64,000 nucleotides of DNA from contig OZ005614.1 of the NCBI GenBank assembly GCA_963930655.1, positions 1,178,001 to 1,242,000 of the forward strand, written 5' to 3'. The notes below the pieces were generated by a model that saw only the letters and a list, made by a program, of their open reading frames with translations, did not search any database and was not told the DNA's origin. The first letter of the stretch is position 1. Each line of letters starts with the position of its first letter. This document shows positions 35,333 to 47,745 of the stretch, piece by piece. This DNA comes from Myrica gale. Taxonomy: Eukaryota; Streptophyta; Magnoliopsida; Fagales; Myricaceae. The position numbers and the translations under genes were made by a program.

Positions 35333-36684
35333 AACACCGTTTCAAGTCTCCTCCGAAGTTTCTTCATTTTCTGCACTAGTACTTTTTCCTCTTTCGGAGC
35401 TTCCAATCACGGAGTACTGACTCCTCATGAGCTACGTACTTTGAGAGACTTTACTCAAAGTGCAGTGTTGTCTTCAGAAAAAGGATATTATCATATGGGG
35501 AAGATTCAACCAGTTTAGTCAAGCTTTAAGGTGAATTACGTGTTGAAGGTCAGAGAACATCCGGCACCAATGGAGGTCAAGTTAGGGTTATATAGTTTCT
35601 CTAGTACTGCGGTTAATGATGCAGTGTTTCATAATTGCAACTATTATCGACGTGATTGTAAAGTCTTTTTCTTCCCCCTTTATTTGTGTTTCTTTTCACT
35701 CCCCCAAATTCTTAGCTAGGTTCTAGTTCTAATTGCATGAGAAATATGTGATATCTGTTTATGTGGGTGGACGTATAATAAGTACTGCAAAAAGGAGCCG
35801 AGCTCCCTTGTCAAAAAGAAAATGGCACTTGCCAAAAATCTAGCTATTGTATATTACTTACCGCAGCAAATGGTTTAATTTGCTACCCGTAAATGACTAA
35901 AGAGTAGTTTCGTCCACTTTCCATGTTTACAAGTCCCTTTTGGATCTCTGTGTCGTTGTCTACAGTTAAGTTTTGAGAAGACTCACGCTTTTCTGCAAGT
36001 TCTTGTCTGCTTTACTTTTTTTCCTTCTACTCTTGTTTTTTCAACATGTTGGAAACCAAACCAGGACAATGTATTCCATACGTACCCAGATGCTGCTAAA
36101 AGCGAGCAATCATTTGTACATATGAGAGAATCAGCTGTGAAACACTTTCCGGAGGCCACTAATCTGAGATTTGAATCTATTATCAGGTGATTTTGAGTCT
36201 TCTTAATTAAAAACTAATTTAAGAGAAATTAACTGCTAATCTCTTTCCCAATCAATGTGAGAATAATTTCAATACTGTATAGAGCTATAGAGCAGAGGGA
36301 AGAGGAAGGAGAAGGAAACCTTATAATTGCTGGAGAGGAGCTATCTATTTTGGGGCATTTATTTGAGTTGGTGGCCGTACGAGAAGTTCTTTGAAATTAT
36401 TTGCAGGTCATTAATAAAAGCGACCTTGCTGCATGCAAAGCACGACAACTGCCTCTTTGCCAGATCACGCTTTACTGCTTTAGAGGTTTCCCAAACAGCG
36501 ACCGTATTAACGGCGTCGTTGCTTGAGGGGCTGTGGCTATTAGGCTATTAGCTACCCAGTATCCCTCGATTCCACACGGTGTCGTTCTGTTGCTTTTTTA
36601 ATAACTCTTTTTTATTTTTCCTAATCGGATCGAATCCATCCAATGCTGATAAACTGGGTTTACAAGGAAATCCGATCCGCCTTT
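35333..36684. other. SHN 3' region and intergenic
   Basis: Includes the 3' UTR of the AP2/ERF gene. No other gene, RNA or repeat is supported. Confidence 0.45.
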
Positions 36685-36716
36685 CTTCACTGGGCCGAAG
36701 TGGAGGCCCAGTGAAG
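36685..36716. promoter_or_regulatory. perfect inverted pair of site II (TGGGCC) elements
   Basis: CTTCACTGGGCC (36685-36696) and its exact complement GGCCCAGTGAAG (36705-36716) flank an 8-bp spacer, 164 bp upstream of the LOLITA start codon. TGGGCC/T site II elements are known TCP-factor targets in promoters of growth-related plant genes. Confidence 0.6.
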
Positions 36717-36879
36717 GCCGAAGCAATCCTTCATGAGTGTACGACTATTCCATTCCTCGACTAGCATATATTTGTCTGGGTGGCCAAACTGACTTTCAAA
36801 CAGTTCTTCTTTACCAAAATTTCTCTCCCGCAAGGCCAAGAAAATATCTCCGTCTCTGATCGAAGAAGCAAAACAGAAA

Positions 36880-39355
36880 ATGTTGCTCGCGTTGCTCATC
36901 TCCAACTCCGTGGGTAACATTCTCGTCGAACGGTACCTTTTCAGATCTTGCCTTTGTTTTCCCGTAATTCTAGACCACATTTGTATATTTTGATCGTCGT
37001 AAGCGCGTCAAGCCCGTTTCATTTCTCCCTTTTTCTCCTCTTTGGGAATAGAAGTTGCTAGAATTATTTGGCGTGGAAATTCTTAGCGAGATTTAAAGTA
37101 GTTTGGAATTGATGAGAGGAAGGTTTTTGAGAGTGAATCGTTGGCTAATATTGTCGTGCGCCTCATCTTGGTAAATCAACTTCTTTTTTCCGCTTTGATT
37201 TTTCATAAGTGGGTAATTTAAAGGCCTTACTTGGTGGAATGAATCCATGTAAAATACACGCTTTGCTCTTGTGGGTTTCTCTCTTGACAAAATTCTGTGG
37301 AGAAGGGGATTTTGAAGTACCAAATGTAACTTCTTTGCTATAGAAGATGAATGTGCAATGAATTTTGATTAGTTATCTGCTTGTGGGGTTCACATTGATT
37401 GCAGGTATCATGGAGTTCCTACTGAGGAGCGGTTGCATTGGAGATCTTTTTTAGTTAAATTGGGAGCAGATAATCTCAAAGGAGCCAAAAATGAAGAGCT
37501 CCTTGTCGCTTCTCACAAGTAAGAAAATTTCCTTTCACATTTATAATCAACAAGGGGATGGAGTTTGGGTAACAAGAATGGACATGTATCATGATAGAAC
37601 TTATTGAAACAAAATGTTGAGAGTAGTCTCCAAGCATTGGGCATAAATTCTCAGGGTGATTTTGGTACAGTTGATAACTCTTTTAGCTCGGTTATTGAAA
37701 TTTCACATTGCTATCTTTGCTTAGTACAAGGGGGATGGATATGTATGTCTTTCAAAAGGATCATTTGTTTCCTGCAGTTATCTGTCAGGTTCTTTTTGCT
37801 GTAGCTTCTAGATCAATAGGAACTATGCTTTTTGTTATTTTTTTCTTCAAGCCAAGCGTCATTAGTTGATATCTACGTCCATGTGAGTAAGTCCATTTAA
37901 CCTCATCATCAATGACATAACTGTTCACAGGTCTGTTTATATTGTGTACACGGTGCTTGGAGATGTCTCAGTTTATGTTGTTGGCAAGGATGAGTATGAT
38001 GAACTTGCTTGTAAGTCGCATGGCTCCCTTTCTCCTTCATTTTTTAATAAAATAGGTTTACAGATGGACTGATGCAGTCATCGATGCTGATTTTTACAAA
38101 GTACTAGGTAGTTGTTGGGTGGAAGCTGACAACAGTTTAACATCTGTTGGAAAAAATTTACATGCTCACGTTTTGAATACGAGCATCCTGCAGAAACATA
38201 TCATATTTGCATTGCTTTCCATGGCATTTGAAGGCATAATTCATTTTTTTTTTAATAGAGGCATTAGAAAAGAAAATTGGATGTTAATTCATCCATTGTA
38301 GTGAACAACATCCCGTAGGTGCTCCTCTAATATTGAATGATCTTGAAATAAAAGTTGATTTGGTTTACTCAAAATGCTATGAAAAGATAAAGCTGGCACA
38401 TTTGTAAATACTATACACACATAGGTGATAGGTAGAATAGATTCAGATGGGATATCCAGAGATCTTTAGATGAAATCTTTCCCGTTCAAAACAACAACTT
38501 GCCTATTTCATGTTATCTCCACATGGCTCATGTCTGACTTTTGCTTTTATTTCTTCGAAATTTGATCCTTACTGATTTTTTGGGTTCTCTCTAGTGGCTG
38601 AAGTGATCTTCGTGATAACCTCAACAATCAAGGATGTGTGTGGAAAACCTCCGAGTGAACGCTTGTTTCTTGACAAATATGGAAAGATATGTTTGTGTCT
38701 TGATGAAGTAGTCTGGACGGTATGATTTATTTCTCATTTGTTTGAATTGCTGCGTTAATCCATGCGACTTTCTGACTGCTTATGGGATTAGTATCCTAAG
38801 TAAAAATGGAATGCTCTTTCACATAAAAATTGTCCCATCTCTGGCCAACATATAACCCTAGTTTAAGTCCCTTCAGAGTAGGCTTTTCCATGAAAAAGGG
38901 GCTTTTAGTAACCTTAGGTGGCATGTTACACTTAACGGGTGCCATTGTGGAGACTGTTTGCAATAGTTGGTGAGATTCCAGACCCCCGATTCAGTGTTCC
39001 TGTCGTATCTCTAAAGAACTTCAGCTTTCGTAAATGACTTAGCAGATAGAAGTACGTTAACAGTCAAAAAGTGTCCACCTACATTTTTTTCTATTTAACC
39101 ATGTAGAGATTTCCCCCGGTATCCTTTTATCTTGCCTCAAAGCTGCAGGAACAAGGTGATTCTGAGTAATTGGTTTAAGAGTTTCCCTGCAGTAGAGATG
39201 CTGGATTTCAAGGTGCCAGGTTTACTGCACCGTGTTTGTTCTGAAAATTCTAATGCATTCTTTATTTTTCCATTTTTAAGGGAATCCTTGAGAACACAGA
39301 CAAAGAGAGAATCAAAAGGCTGATTAGGTTAAAGCCTCCTACTGAGTTTAACTGA
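36880..39355 (+). CDS. LOLITA: LOLITA, longin-type small subunit of the TPLATE complex
   Basis: Five exons: 36880-36932, 37405-37518, 37931-38010, 38595-38719 and 39281-39355, all GT-AG; 447 nt, 148 residues. The protein (MLLALLISNSVGNILVERYH, then VPTEERLHWRSFLVKLGADN, KSVYIVYTVLGDVSVYVVGK and the end IKRLIRLKPPTEFN) is a single longin (SNARE-like) domain, like adaptin sigma chains. It matches the Arabidopsis At1g15370 family, LOLITA, the sigma-like member of the TPLATE/TSET adaptor complex that initiates clathrin-mediated endocytosis at the plasma membrane. Length and ends are as expected, and every junction keeps frame. The inverted site II pair lies in its promoter. No lesion was seen. 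Confidence 0.92.
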
Positions 39356-40991
39356 AAGTCTGAAAGGGGTGCTTCTTGCCATGTTATTTCTGTGGATGAC
39401 AGTGAACCAGCCACGATCACATAAATCAAGATGGCACACAGCCTCCCTGATACCTAGACCTATTTCGAAGTTGAATCTTCCCTTTTTGAGTATGTATACT
39501 TGATTCTGTTAGGCTCAGGGAAGGAAAGATATTCTTGCTATCTTGTTATTGAAATGCAACAGTGTCAATTTTCAGTTTGCTTTATCCTATTAGTCCTGGA
39601 TCTTGATTCATTCTGTTCATTTATAAAAATCGAATCATGCTGGCAAACATCCAGTCCTTAGAAGAGTTGAGCAACGGTGACACACGAGTGTCCCTTTTCT
39701 CCTCTCAGGTTTCGTCCAAGCGGGTTCAAGGTTGTGGGTAATTTTTAGATAACTTATTTAATAAAGGAATACTTGCTTCAGTTCGAACATGTTTTGATAT
39801 TTGGTTTTATCACGGTTTGTTTGCCTCAAATTTACCTTGCTATGTTCTCTGAACAGAAAGCCGAAAGCGTAGTAACAATACACCTTAAAACAATGTGGAG
39901 GATCAAAATAATTGGCCGTCACCGACTCACCGTAGCCCCGAGTCTACTTTTTACGGCCCCTAGTGGCATGGGGTATCGCCGTAAGTGGCTAGGAGCTAAC
40001 TGGTCAACGTCGAAAATCCGACAATGGGACTTAAACATAACAGCTCGCAATTAAAATGTGCCATTTAGAATGCTTCAAAAATAAAAGAAATGCTCCCTCG
40101 TTAATCGAGATTATGGAGATCTAATCCAACCGCAAGGATTCAAGTATTAGAGTATAGAACAATAAACCTTTGTCTACCAAATGTTCACATGGCCGATCTT
40201 TGATAAAAGCAGTTCATCAACCAGTTGGAAAGAATTTATGGGATGCCTCTGAATCCAATTACGAACTAATGCGAAGAGGATACTCGATCACTCCGCATGA
40301 AATCTGAATGATATCTAGTTTTGGAACATAGCCATAAAAACACAACCGAAAAGTATTTTTCTGATTCTGTATCTCCTACATTCTTTCATCACGTGCACGT
40401 CTGCCTGATGCCAAAACTCATCAATGCTTCCTCGAGTTTCAAAAGCATTGGTTCAGTATACGATTCACAAGGCAACAGCGCAGAAGGTGACGTAACTTGA
40501 AGCTTATTTTCCTTGATTAAGAGGAAGTGCAAAACCTTCTGCTGTTCTGCAGCTTGTTAAGTGGACAGAAGGCCAGGGACCACGTTCCCGATCTTTCCCT
40601 TTTCTCTTTTTGGGGGCGCAGAGTTTGATGGTTTTCCGGATAGAGCTCCGTTATTTTGTACATCAAACACCTATACCAGCCTAGTTTAGATAGATTCAAA
40701 TAAAGACCGGCCAGTCGATAGATACATCTACAATCTCAGAGAATTACAACGCAGAAAGATCTCCAATCAAAGCACAACAATTTCAAAAGTTTTATATGAA
40801 GCACGCAACTTCTTGTACTACCAACAGGTAACAGGTCAAAACGAAACAACACTAAGGCAAAACGGTGGGGGGGGGGGGGGGAATGCCTTGCATAACATAA
40901 ATATACATATTATCTTGAGAATTGGCAGAGCGGCCTTGTAACCAAAAAGATTGAACAGCAACAAATGACTCTAGACAGCTCGAAGTGCCGG
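39356..40991. other. intergenic between convergent LOLITA and RDR6
   Basis: Contains both 3' UTRs. A plus-strand open frame at 39773-40054 has no recognised domain. A run of 15 G lies at 40867-40881. No gene or RNA is supported. Confidence 0.45.
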
Positions 40992-43900
40992 TCATATGCG
41001 ATTTATGAGGTACCTAGCAAGAGAGTTAATTGGCTTAGCACAGTCAGGATTTCTCATTCTGCAGCTCTTAATCTTGATCCGAGCAAGGTAATCAGCTGCA
41101 ATCCAGGGAAAGCTTAACATCACTACATTCTCTGGACCATCTGGCTCTTGCAACTCCAACGATTTCTTCACCCATTCAGGATGGTAAGTCACCTGGTACC
41201 ATGCTGATGACTTCTGCTCATAATATATATTTTTCTCCTCATCAGGGAGTTGCTCAAAATCTGAGTCCCTCTTATCAAAAATTTGCCTGTATTCTTTCTT
41301 TAGAGCAGTGTAAGAATGCTTGAGCTTCTCCTTGAGCTCCCCTGCCTTCCTGCTGTTGTGCTTTGGCATGGACCAGATGTGCCCAGTGACAATCTCTTCT
41401 TCCCTCCTCACTTTATACTGTCCTAGTAGACCCTTCAGTTGCCCATCATAAGAGCACTTTTGACCCCACGCATCCGTAATGAAATCAGCAGATCCTGGAA
41501 TCTCAAGGTCACTATCATAAGGGACATCTGTGAGAAAAACATTCAGCTCCGAAGATGTAGCAACATCCTCATCATAAGCATCCCTAATCTGGCGATAAAG
41601 TCTTCCCAATATTTTAGTTGACTTGTAGGATTGGTAATCCTCTTTCCCCATGAAATCAGGGTACAGTCTTGGTTTCAGATGGAAAGGCATGGTGACAATA
41701 TGCCCTGTCTTGGGGAAATCAACGGCTGTAGCTGCTAACTCTGCTAATGTGATGCAGTCCTCATCCAAAGCTCCATTCTCACTGCGGTCAGCTTGAACCA
41801 CATGTGCGTTGCAGATTGTTCCCAGGCTCTCATTTACCCTGTTTTTTGCAAAAAAATCAATTATATCCTATGGAATAAAAAAAAATTGTGAATGTGAGAG
41901 AGTTTCGCTTGCGCATACTTGGAACTAACAGATTGTATACCAAACAACAAAAATTACATCAATCCCCTAGATAAACTTAGAAACTTTCCCTTGTTGCACC
42001 ACATGCTTTTGCCCGTCTATGTGGATATGGTTCTTAGTGCAAATATACAGGAGTTTCTAGAAATAAAAAAACTACAGTGGGAACTCCATCATGCCATACT
42101 ACCTATCAGTAGTTTCATTGGCTAACATTACAGAGCCCTTCATGGTATAAATTCTTTCATTATACTACTTGAATAGTCTTATAGTTGTGAAGAGGAAGTT
42201 ACATTATAGTTCATGGACAGTAGCACTATCCTTGCCCTACTCTAGAAAGAAATTCACTTTTTCTGCCTGTAACATAGAATCATGGATGGAAAATCGCACA
42301 GAAAGATGGGAATCTGGAATGAGCTTACAATAATCATCAAATTGCTAAGGGACATAGGTACCTCTATAATCTCTAGGAAGTAAAAAATTATCACCTTCTA
42401 GATATCACCTGTTCATAGAACTTCAGAAATTGCAGGCAAACAGGGGGGATCAAGTACCTTAGTAGTGACCTGCCATGCCAATTCTCTGGGTTTTGCAGGA
42501 GCATATTCCATGGGCGGCCAGCTCTTCTTGCTGGGAGGAATGAGATTTTCATCCCATGTCACAAAGTAGAGGTCCCCATCAAGGTCACTTCCAGATGCTT
42601 CATCTGTGTGGGGCCTATCACCCTTTTGAGGGAAAACAAGGCAATCAAATAAATGGTGTAAAAAAGGATCATCAACTGCTTCCAGAATCCTGACATCTCC
42701 TGGGTGAAGACAAGGGTTTTTTGCTATAACCACGTGCCGTTTAATTACTTGAAGATTTTCCTCTCTCTCACTAAACCTGGAACCATGCTTTGAGAAACAG
42801 TTTTCCAATGATGGGGTAGACACTTGTATAAAGCATTGGCCTTGTTCAAGTACTCCTAGTTCACCGGAGGCCCCAACGCTGAGCAGCTCGTATACAGTTT
42901 AACATGCCTCGTAGATGAGGTTCGCTTTGAGGCTCAAATCCTGCACTCAACATTATTGCTGCTACATTTCCTTGATCAGCACAGGATGCTGTTAAGACAT
43001 CAAATGCAACATCCGTGTCCACAAGCATTTGGTTCAGTCTGGTGAGCATCAAATCCTGCATTTTCCAGAATGTTTCATCAGGAACATCCAAAGTCGAAAG
43101 TAGTGTCACAATCTGCCTGTTTAGGAAACCGGGCTGAAACCTTGTCCAAGAACAGATTTCCAGAGTAGTATGGTTCGAATGGAACTTGTTCATACTGGGC
43201 CTCAAAGAAAGTCGGATCCCATCATTTTTTGCTGGCCAACATGCCACGACACCCTTACAGCCAGCATACCTTATCTGATAGGCACATGGTGGGTTCATGT
43301 CCAATTTCAGTTTCTCTGCAACTTCCCTAGCAAGATCAGGAGTAATAGTTTCGATTCCATCGGAGAAAGTGTACTGATTTCTCTTTATGTCTGGAAGCTC
43401 AGGATTGACCTCTTTTGGTGGAACTTCCACTGTAGCATATGTAGAAGAGAAGCACTGACCCATCCTGGCTGCACACTTTGCAATGTTCCTGTTGGTAAAC
43501 TTCCCCATCCAACTTACGATCTGAAGGACACTTGTGTTTCCGTCTTCAGCAAAAAACCAGGCAGAACGGTCCCTCAATTGATTTGATGAGAAGGCTAAAA
43601 ACGAATACTTCCGACCACAGACATGAAACCCATTTATTAGAATGGTTTTCACCCTTTGAAATACTTTAGTTTTTTGTGGGTAGGAGTTTGACGTGATCAT
43701 CTTTACAATAGGAGCAACATAATAGTTAAGAACATTGGAATTCATTGTCTGCATGCCTTCATCCATAAAAGTGACCCTTAAAAACCGATCAGCAACTTCT
43801 TTATACTTCCTGAGAACCCTATTAGAAAGCTCAACTTCTGGTGGCAGACAATATGCCGTAGTTGGCGTGATGACTAACCTCCTAACTTCGGCAATGTCAC

Positions 43901-45139
43901 CTAGCTGTTTAGGGCTCTTGAGAAGCTTAGGATTCCGCAACAACCACTCCTGGACAACTTTCAGTCTGTTGTAGGCATCGAACACTGGACGCCTATAAGA
44001 ACATATATGCTTTAGTGCAGCAATGTTGACCTCCTTAGGGTGAGTTCTCAGTAAATCGAAGAACTTGTCTGACAACTGATGCTGATTGAATATGCCTTTA
44101 TGCATGACAGCATTCACCAAGAACATTATCTCAAACGCTAAACCCTCCTTGTGATGAATACAGAAGAAAGGATCTGCCATGGGCAGCCCAAATGCAGGTT
44201 CATACTGGACCTTAAGTGGCCATCTAAGGTAGGTCTCAGGTACTCTACTTTCTTTAAGATATTCCATTGCCCGCTTCAACTTGCCACCATGACGGGGATT
44301 GCCACCATGACGGGGTGGGATTGAAACTCTATACGAATTACACCGACCGATGGCTCCACTAGGTGTAAAATCTGTGGCTCTGATCCAAGGATCATCATCA
44401 TCCAACAAACCAAACGACACATATTCTTCAATATCATCATCAGCCGTTCTGTACCAGACCCAGGGTGATGAAGACAACTGCAACACAATTACTAGAAATG
44501 ATGAATCTGCAGACCGTTTGATCTCATTGATGTCTCTCACCAAGAACTCCACCTTAAAATCACATTTTATCACTGCATTCTTGTTTGTGCTTTTAAAAGT
44601 GAAAACAGTATCTCTTGTGAAACAAAATTTGCAAGTTCCATCAAAAGGGTCCACCAGAAATTCAACACCATAATGAGTTCCTCTCCAAGCAACAAAAAAA
44701 TCATCCCGGCTGACCAAGCTCCCGATCTCGACAAGCACATCAGATAACTTATGAGGGGCCGTAGTCCTCGTCCTTTGACGCAGGCTGAACGGGTTTTGGG
44801 GACCTAAACTAACCATCAATGGTTTCTTGTTCAGAAAAAGATCACGACGCTCTGCAGCCTCCACAGCCCAGGTTGCTGATTCAGGCGAGGCAAAATGCAC
44901 AAAAGCGTGAGGCTCCACCTTGCTATAGTCATCTCTTCTTTCAATGTCCAGAGTGTTAATGATCTCAAAATTTGGATAGGACTCTGGGGGGTCCAAGAAG
45001 TTTTTAGTCTGCACCTACAAACTACTCCAACTTCCTCTTCTAAGTATTGCGAAAGATCTTTTGCGCTAATATCACTGTCAAATCCACCAAAACTAACTTG
45101 AGTAACCACTGTCTCCCTTTCACTTCCCCCCCACCCCAT
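40992..45139 (-). pseudogene. RDR6: RNA-dependent RNA polymerase 6 copy with disabling lesions
   Basis: Two coding exons, 45139-42458 and 41867-40992, with the intron just before DIIDFFAKN. RDR6 copies aberrant and miRNA-cleaved transcripts into double-stranded RNA for tasiRNA production and silencing. The N-terminus (ETVVTQVSFGGFDSD, RRM-like), the central region, the catalytic DLDGD in ASGSDLDGDLYF and the end AKPINSLARYLINRI are all present. Two lesions break the frame. A C run (G run 44986-44991 on the plus strand) is one base short after LKTSWTP. About 53 nt are missing at 42864/42865 between RWGLR and ELGVLEQG, removing some 18 residues. Restoring both lengths gives 3612 nt (1203 codons plus stop), close to the family's about 1200 aa. 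Also seen: an in-frame 18-bp tandem duplication near 44280-44320 (NPRHGG) and DGIET where the family has DGIGT. The C-run change alone could be a base-calling error; the 53-nt loss is harder to explain that way. Confidence 0.9.
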
Positions 45140-46951
45140 TTCTTTTCCTTAAAATTCTGCGACTTACAAATCCCAATACTATAGATCAGATCACTCTTTA
45201 CAATGGAAAATATCCCAAGTCAACCTGATTCACCCAGAAAATGTATGAGAAACATAAGATAAAATGGTCCAACATTTATGCAACAAAATTTTGATAGATT
45301 TTTTTTTAAAGATATTGGAGTTTGTGTAAAAAGGTGTTGGAGTTAGTGTTGAATTTTTTGAGATTTTGGATTTTCGGTTGTGAATTTGTTTGTGTTAAAA
45401 AAAATTAGCCAAAAAGGTGAATTTTTTTAGCGGCCGAACAGTTTAGTTTGGAAATTCTTGGACTATTAAACCCAGAGAACCAAACAAATTGCAAGTGGAA
45501 AAATATTTACATACTAGATTTCATCCCCAATACTTAAAATCTTTGGCACTAACAGTTGCAGATCTATTTCATTACCCGTGAGGTAATTAAAATCTTTGGC
45601 ACTAACAGTTGCAGATCTATTTAATTACCCGTGAGGTAATGGACCTCAATATCAGAGAAAGTATCTAAAAACTAAGTCCAAGTCCTTCAAACAAAATGAA
45701 TTAACGTACTCAAGAACTTATCATAAAACGAGAAAGGAATAAACTTTTTCGATTACTGGCTATTAATTTATTGAGAAAACATATCAATGTTTTTGTAAAT
45801 ATCGGTGGTCGATCAAAACTTTGGGACCCGAAGGATCAAATACCTCTGCTTGCATAACCATTTCAACCAGAAACAGAGCCCAACACAGAAATCCCGTATC
45901 ACATTTCTTTACCCTATTTTTCCCAAGAACAAAACACATCTCAAACACAGTTACCATCAATCGATGACAATAACATTTTAATCACAAAGAAACATCAAAT
46001 AATCAACTACTCCCCCATAATGCAAAACCGATCGCAGAATTACAAAAATTGGGGAAAATCCCACTAACCTTTCAAGTAATTGCTCATGCAATCACCGAAG
46101 TTGACTTGGAAATCTTGAAGGGAGGACGAGAGGGAATGTGCGAGAGTGAGTTAGTTAAAGACTGAGAAACGTAAAACAATCATGTTGGATTGTACTTGTC
46201 CACTTGTCCTGTTGGTTAGCTTCTTAAACAAGTTCTGAGAGAGAGAGACAGGAAACATTTGTCGCTTTTCCATTTCTTTTTCCCGCTTTGGCATTTTCTT
46301 ATTTCTTTGCCTTTTATATTCGTCTTTCCTGGGCACAGAGAAGCTTGTTGGCGAAGGAGAGACGGGTGCTGTTTTAAATAAAATTTTCACCCTTCTAAAC
46401 TTTAAGAAGAAAATAATAAAAAATTAACTATATAATAATTTATCTTTCTTCTCGTTTTTTTATTATAATAAATATAAAATTTTCTTTAAATTATTTTATT
46501 TTTTAATATTTTTTTAATTCAATAAAACTCTAATTTTTACAACATCTTCATGTGCTAGGCTGCAGTGCATCTCTTTCTTTGGATATGACGCTAAAAATTG
46601 ACTCTCCCCAAAAAAGAGAGTTTGGTAGAAGGTCATTTATGTACTAATGCATTTCTTTAGTTGCTTAGGAAACAAAAATTTATTTCTCTAAATGTTTTAT
46701 GACATACTAATCATTAAAAAGATGACACAACAATTCCTATAAATTGCCATCACATTTTTATTTGATCTTGGTAAAATCAAAACAAATTTACTTCATAATC
46801 TGTTTTTATAGGAAAAAATAGTAATTTAAGAAGTCAGTAAATAAAAATTGTTATTTATTGAACAAATGACAGATAGAGCAGAAGTCTAAAATGATAAAAT
46901 ATAAATTTTACTTTTGAATAATTCAAAATATTTTGATATTTTAACTCGAAA
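45140..46951. other. RDR6 upstream region
   Basis: A possible non-coding first exon of RDR6 lies on the minus strand near 46070-46150, ending ACTTGAAAG|GTTAGT. The rest is AT-rich. A repeat-like block at 45300-45455 (TTGGAGTTTGTG, GGTGTTGGAGTTAG, ending CGAACAGTTTAGTTTGG) resembles non-autonomous hAT-type sequence. No other gene was seen. Confidence 0.4.
45541..45646. repeat. 53-bp tandem duplication
   Basis: The unit beginning CTTTGGCACTAACAGTTGCA occurs twice head-to-tail (45541 and 45594) with one mismatch. Confidence 0.75.
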
Positions 46952-47226
46952 GGGTTGACTTGGGTGGTCAAAACCTAAGGCCTAAGGGTGTCCTCCTCTT
47001 CCTGAGATTTCAAGTTCGAATTCTCTCATATGCAAACAATTATTTGGAGTCGCTCACACAACAAAATTGGACTTACCTAACATGTGTTGTGTGATTCGGG
47101 CGAGTTGCATGGCTTGAAATTTGCAATTGCATTGAACACAACTCGTGCTTGTACTGTGTCAAGTCCGTCCGAATTCGGTGCACGTGAATGAGTGTCCGAA
47201 TTCTTTCGTTATCTAATATATATATA
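46952..47226 (+). mobile_element. tRNA-derived SINE
   Basis: A box-A-like GGGTTGACTTGGGTGGTCAA is followed by a box-B-like CAAGTTCGAATTCTCTCATA and the plant-SINE phrase TGCAAACAATTATTTGGAGT. The element ends against a TA microsatellite. No target duplication was identified, so the ends are approximate. Confidence 0.6.
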
Positions 47227-47239
47227 TATATATATATAT
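47217..47239. repeat. (TA)n microsatellite
   Basis: About eleven TA units directly after the SINE body. Confidence 0.85.
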
Positions 47240-47600
47240 TGATATTTTCTCTTTCTAAGTTTTTAACTTCTAATGTTAATATCTTTTTTATCTGAGTTTT
47301 GTAACAAATTTAGAAAAGAGTCTAGAAACAGAGAATAAATACGTTTTTTCATCCAAAAAAATGACAAATTACACTTTATACCGGAGCACCGTTTAATTCA
47401 ACTATTCAATGCTTTTAAAATGGCGATAATATTTCAATAACTTTATAAATTAACAACTGTATCCTCCAAAATGAGTAGAAAATATCAAAATAACGATCTT
47501 AGCAAAAAAAAAAGAGAGTAGAAAATAACGATCTGTCACGGCGGAGGATTAAACCCGGAGATATTCCCGTTTACTCGGAAGGCAGCGTCGAACAAAATGG

Positions 47601-47608
47601 GTATATTC
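47601..47608 (+). promoter_or_regulatory. P1BS element (PHR1 binding site)
   Basis: GTATATTC fits the palindromic consensus GNATATNC bound by PHR1-type MYB factors. It lies 138 bp upstream of the SPX start codon. SPX1/2 genes are established PHR1 targets induced by phosphate starvation. Confidence 0.6.
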
Positions 47609-47745
47609 CCAATTCCCCACCTTCAGAATACTCTGCTGATAATTATTTATTTTCAACCTCCACTCTCTCCGTCTACCCTTGTAACAGTGAAGAGAGTTGG
47701 CGGTGTTGGTGAGGGGTGGAATTATCAATCCAGTGCACGCGAGAC

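Noticed and set aside
39773..40054. 93-codon plus-strand frame between LOLITA and RDR6
   Set aside because: No domain, no promoter or splice context; likely chance.
43170..43586. Plus-strand 138-codon frame opposite RDR6
   Set aside because: Antisense shadow of the RDR6 exon with no domain.
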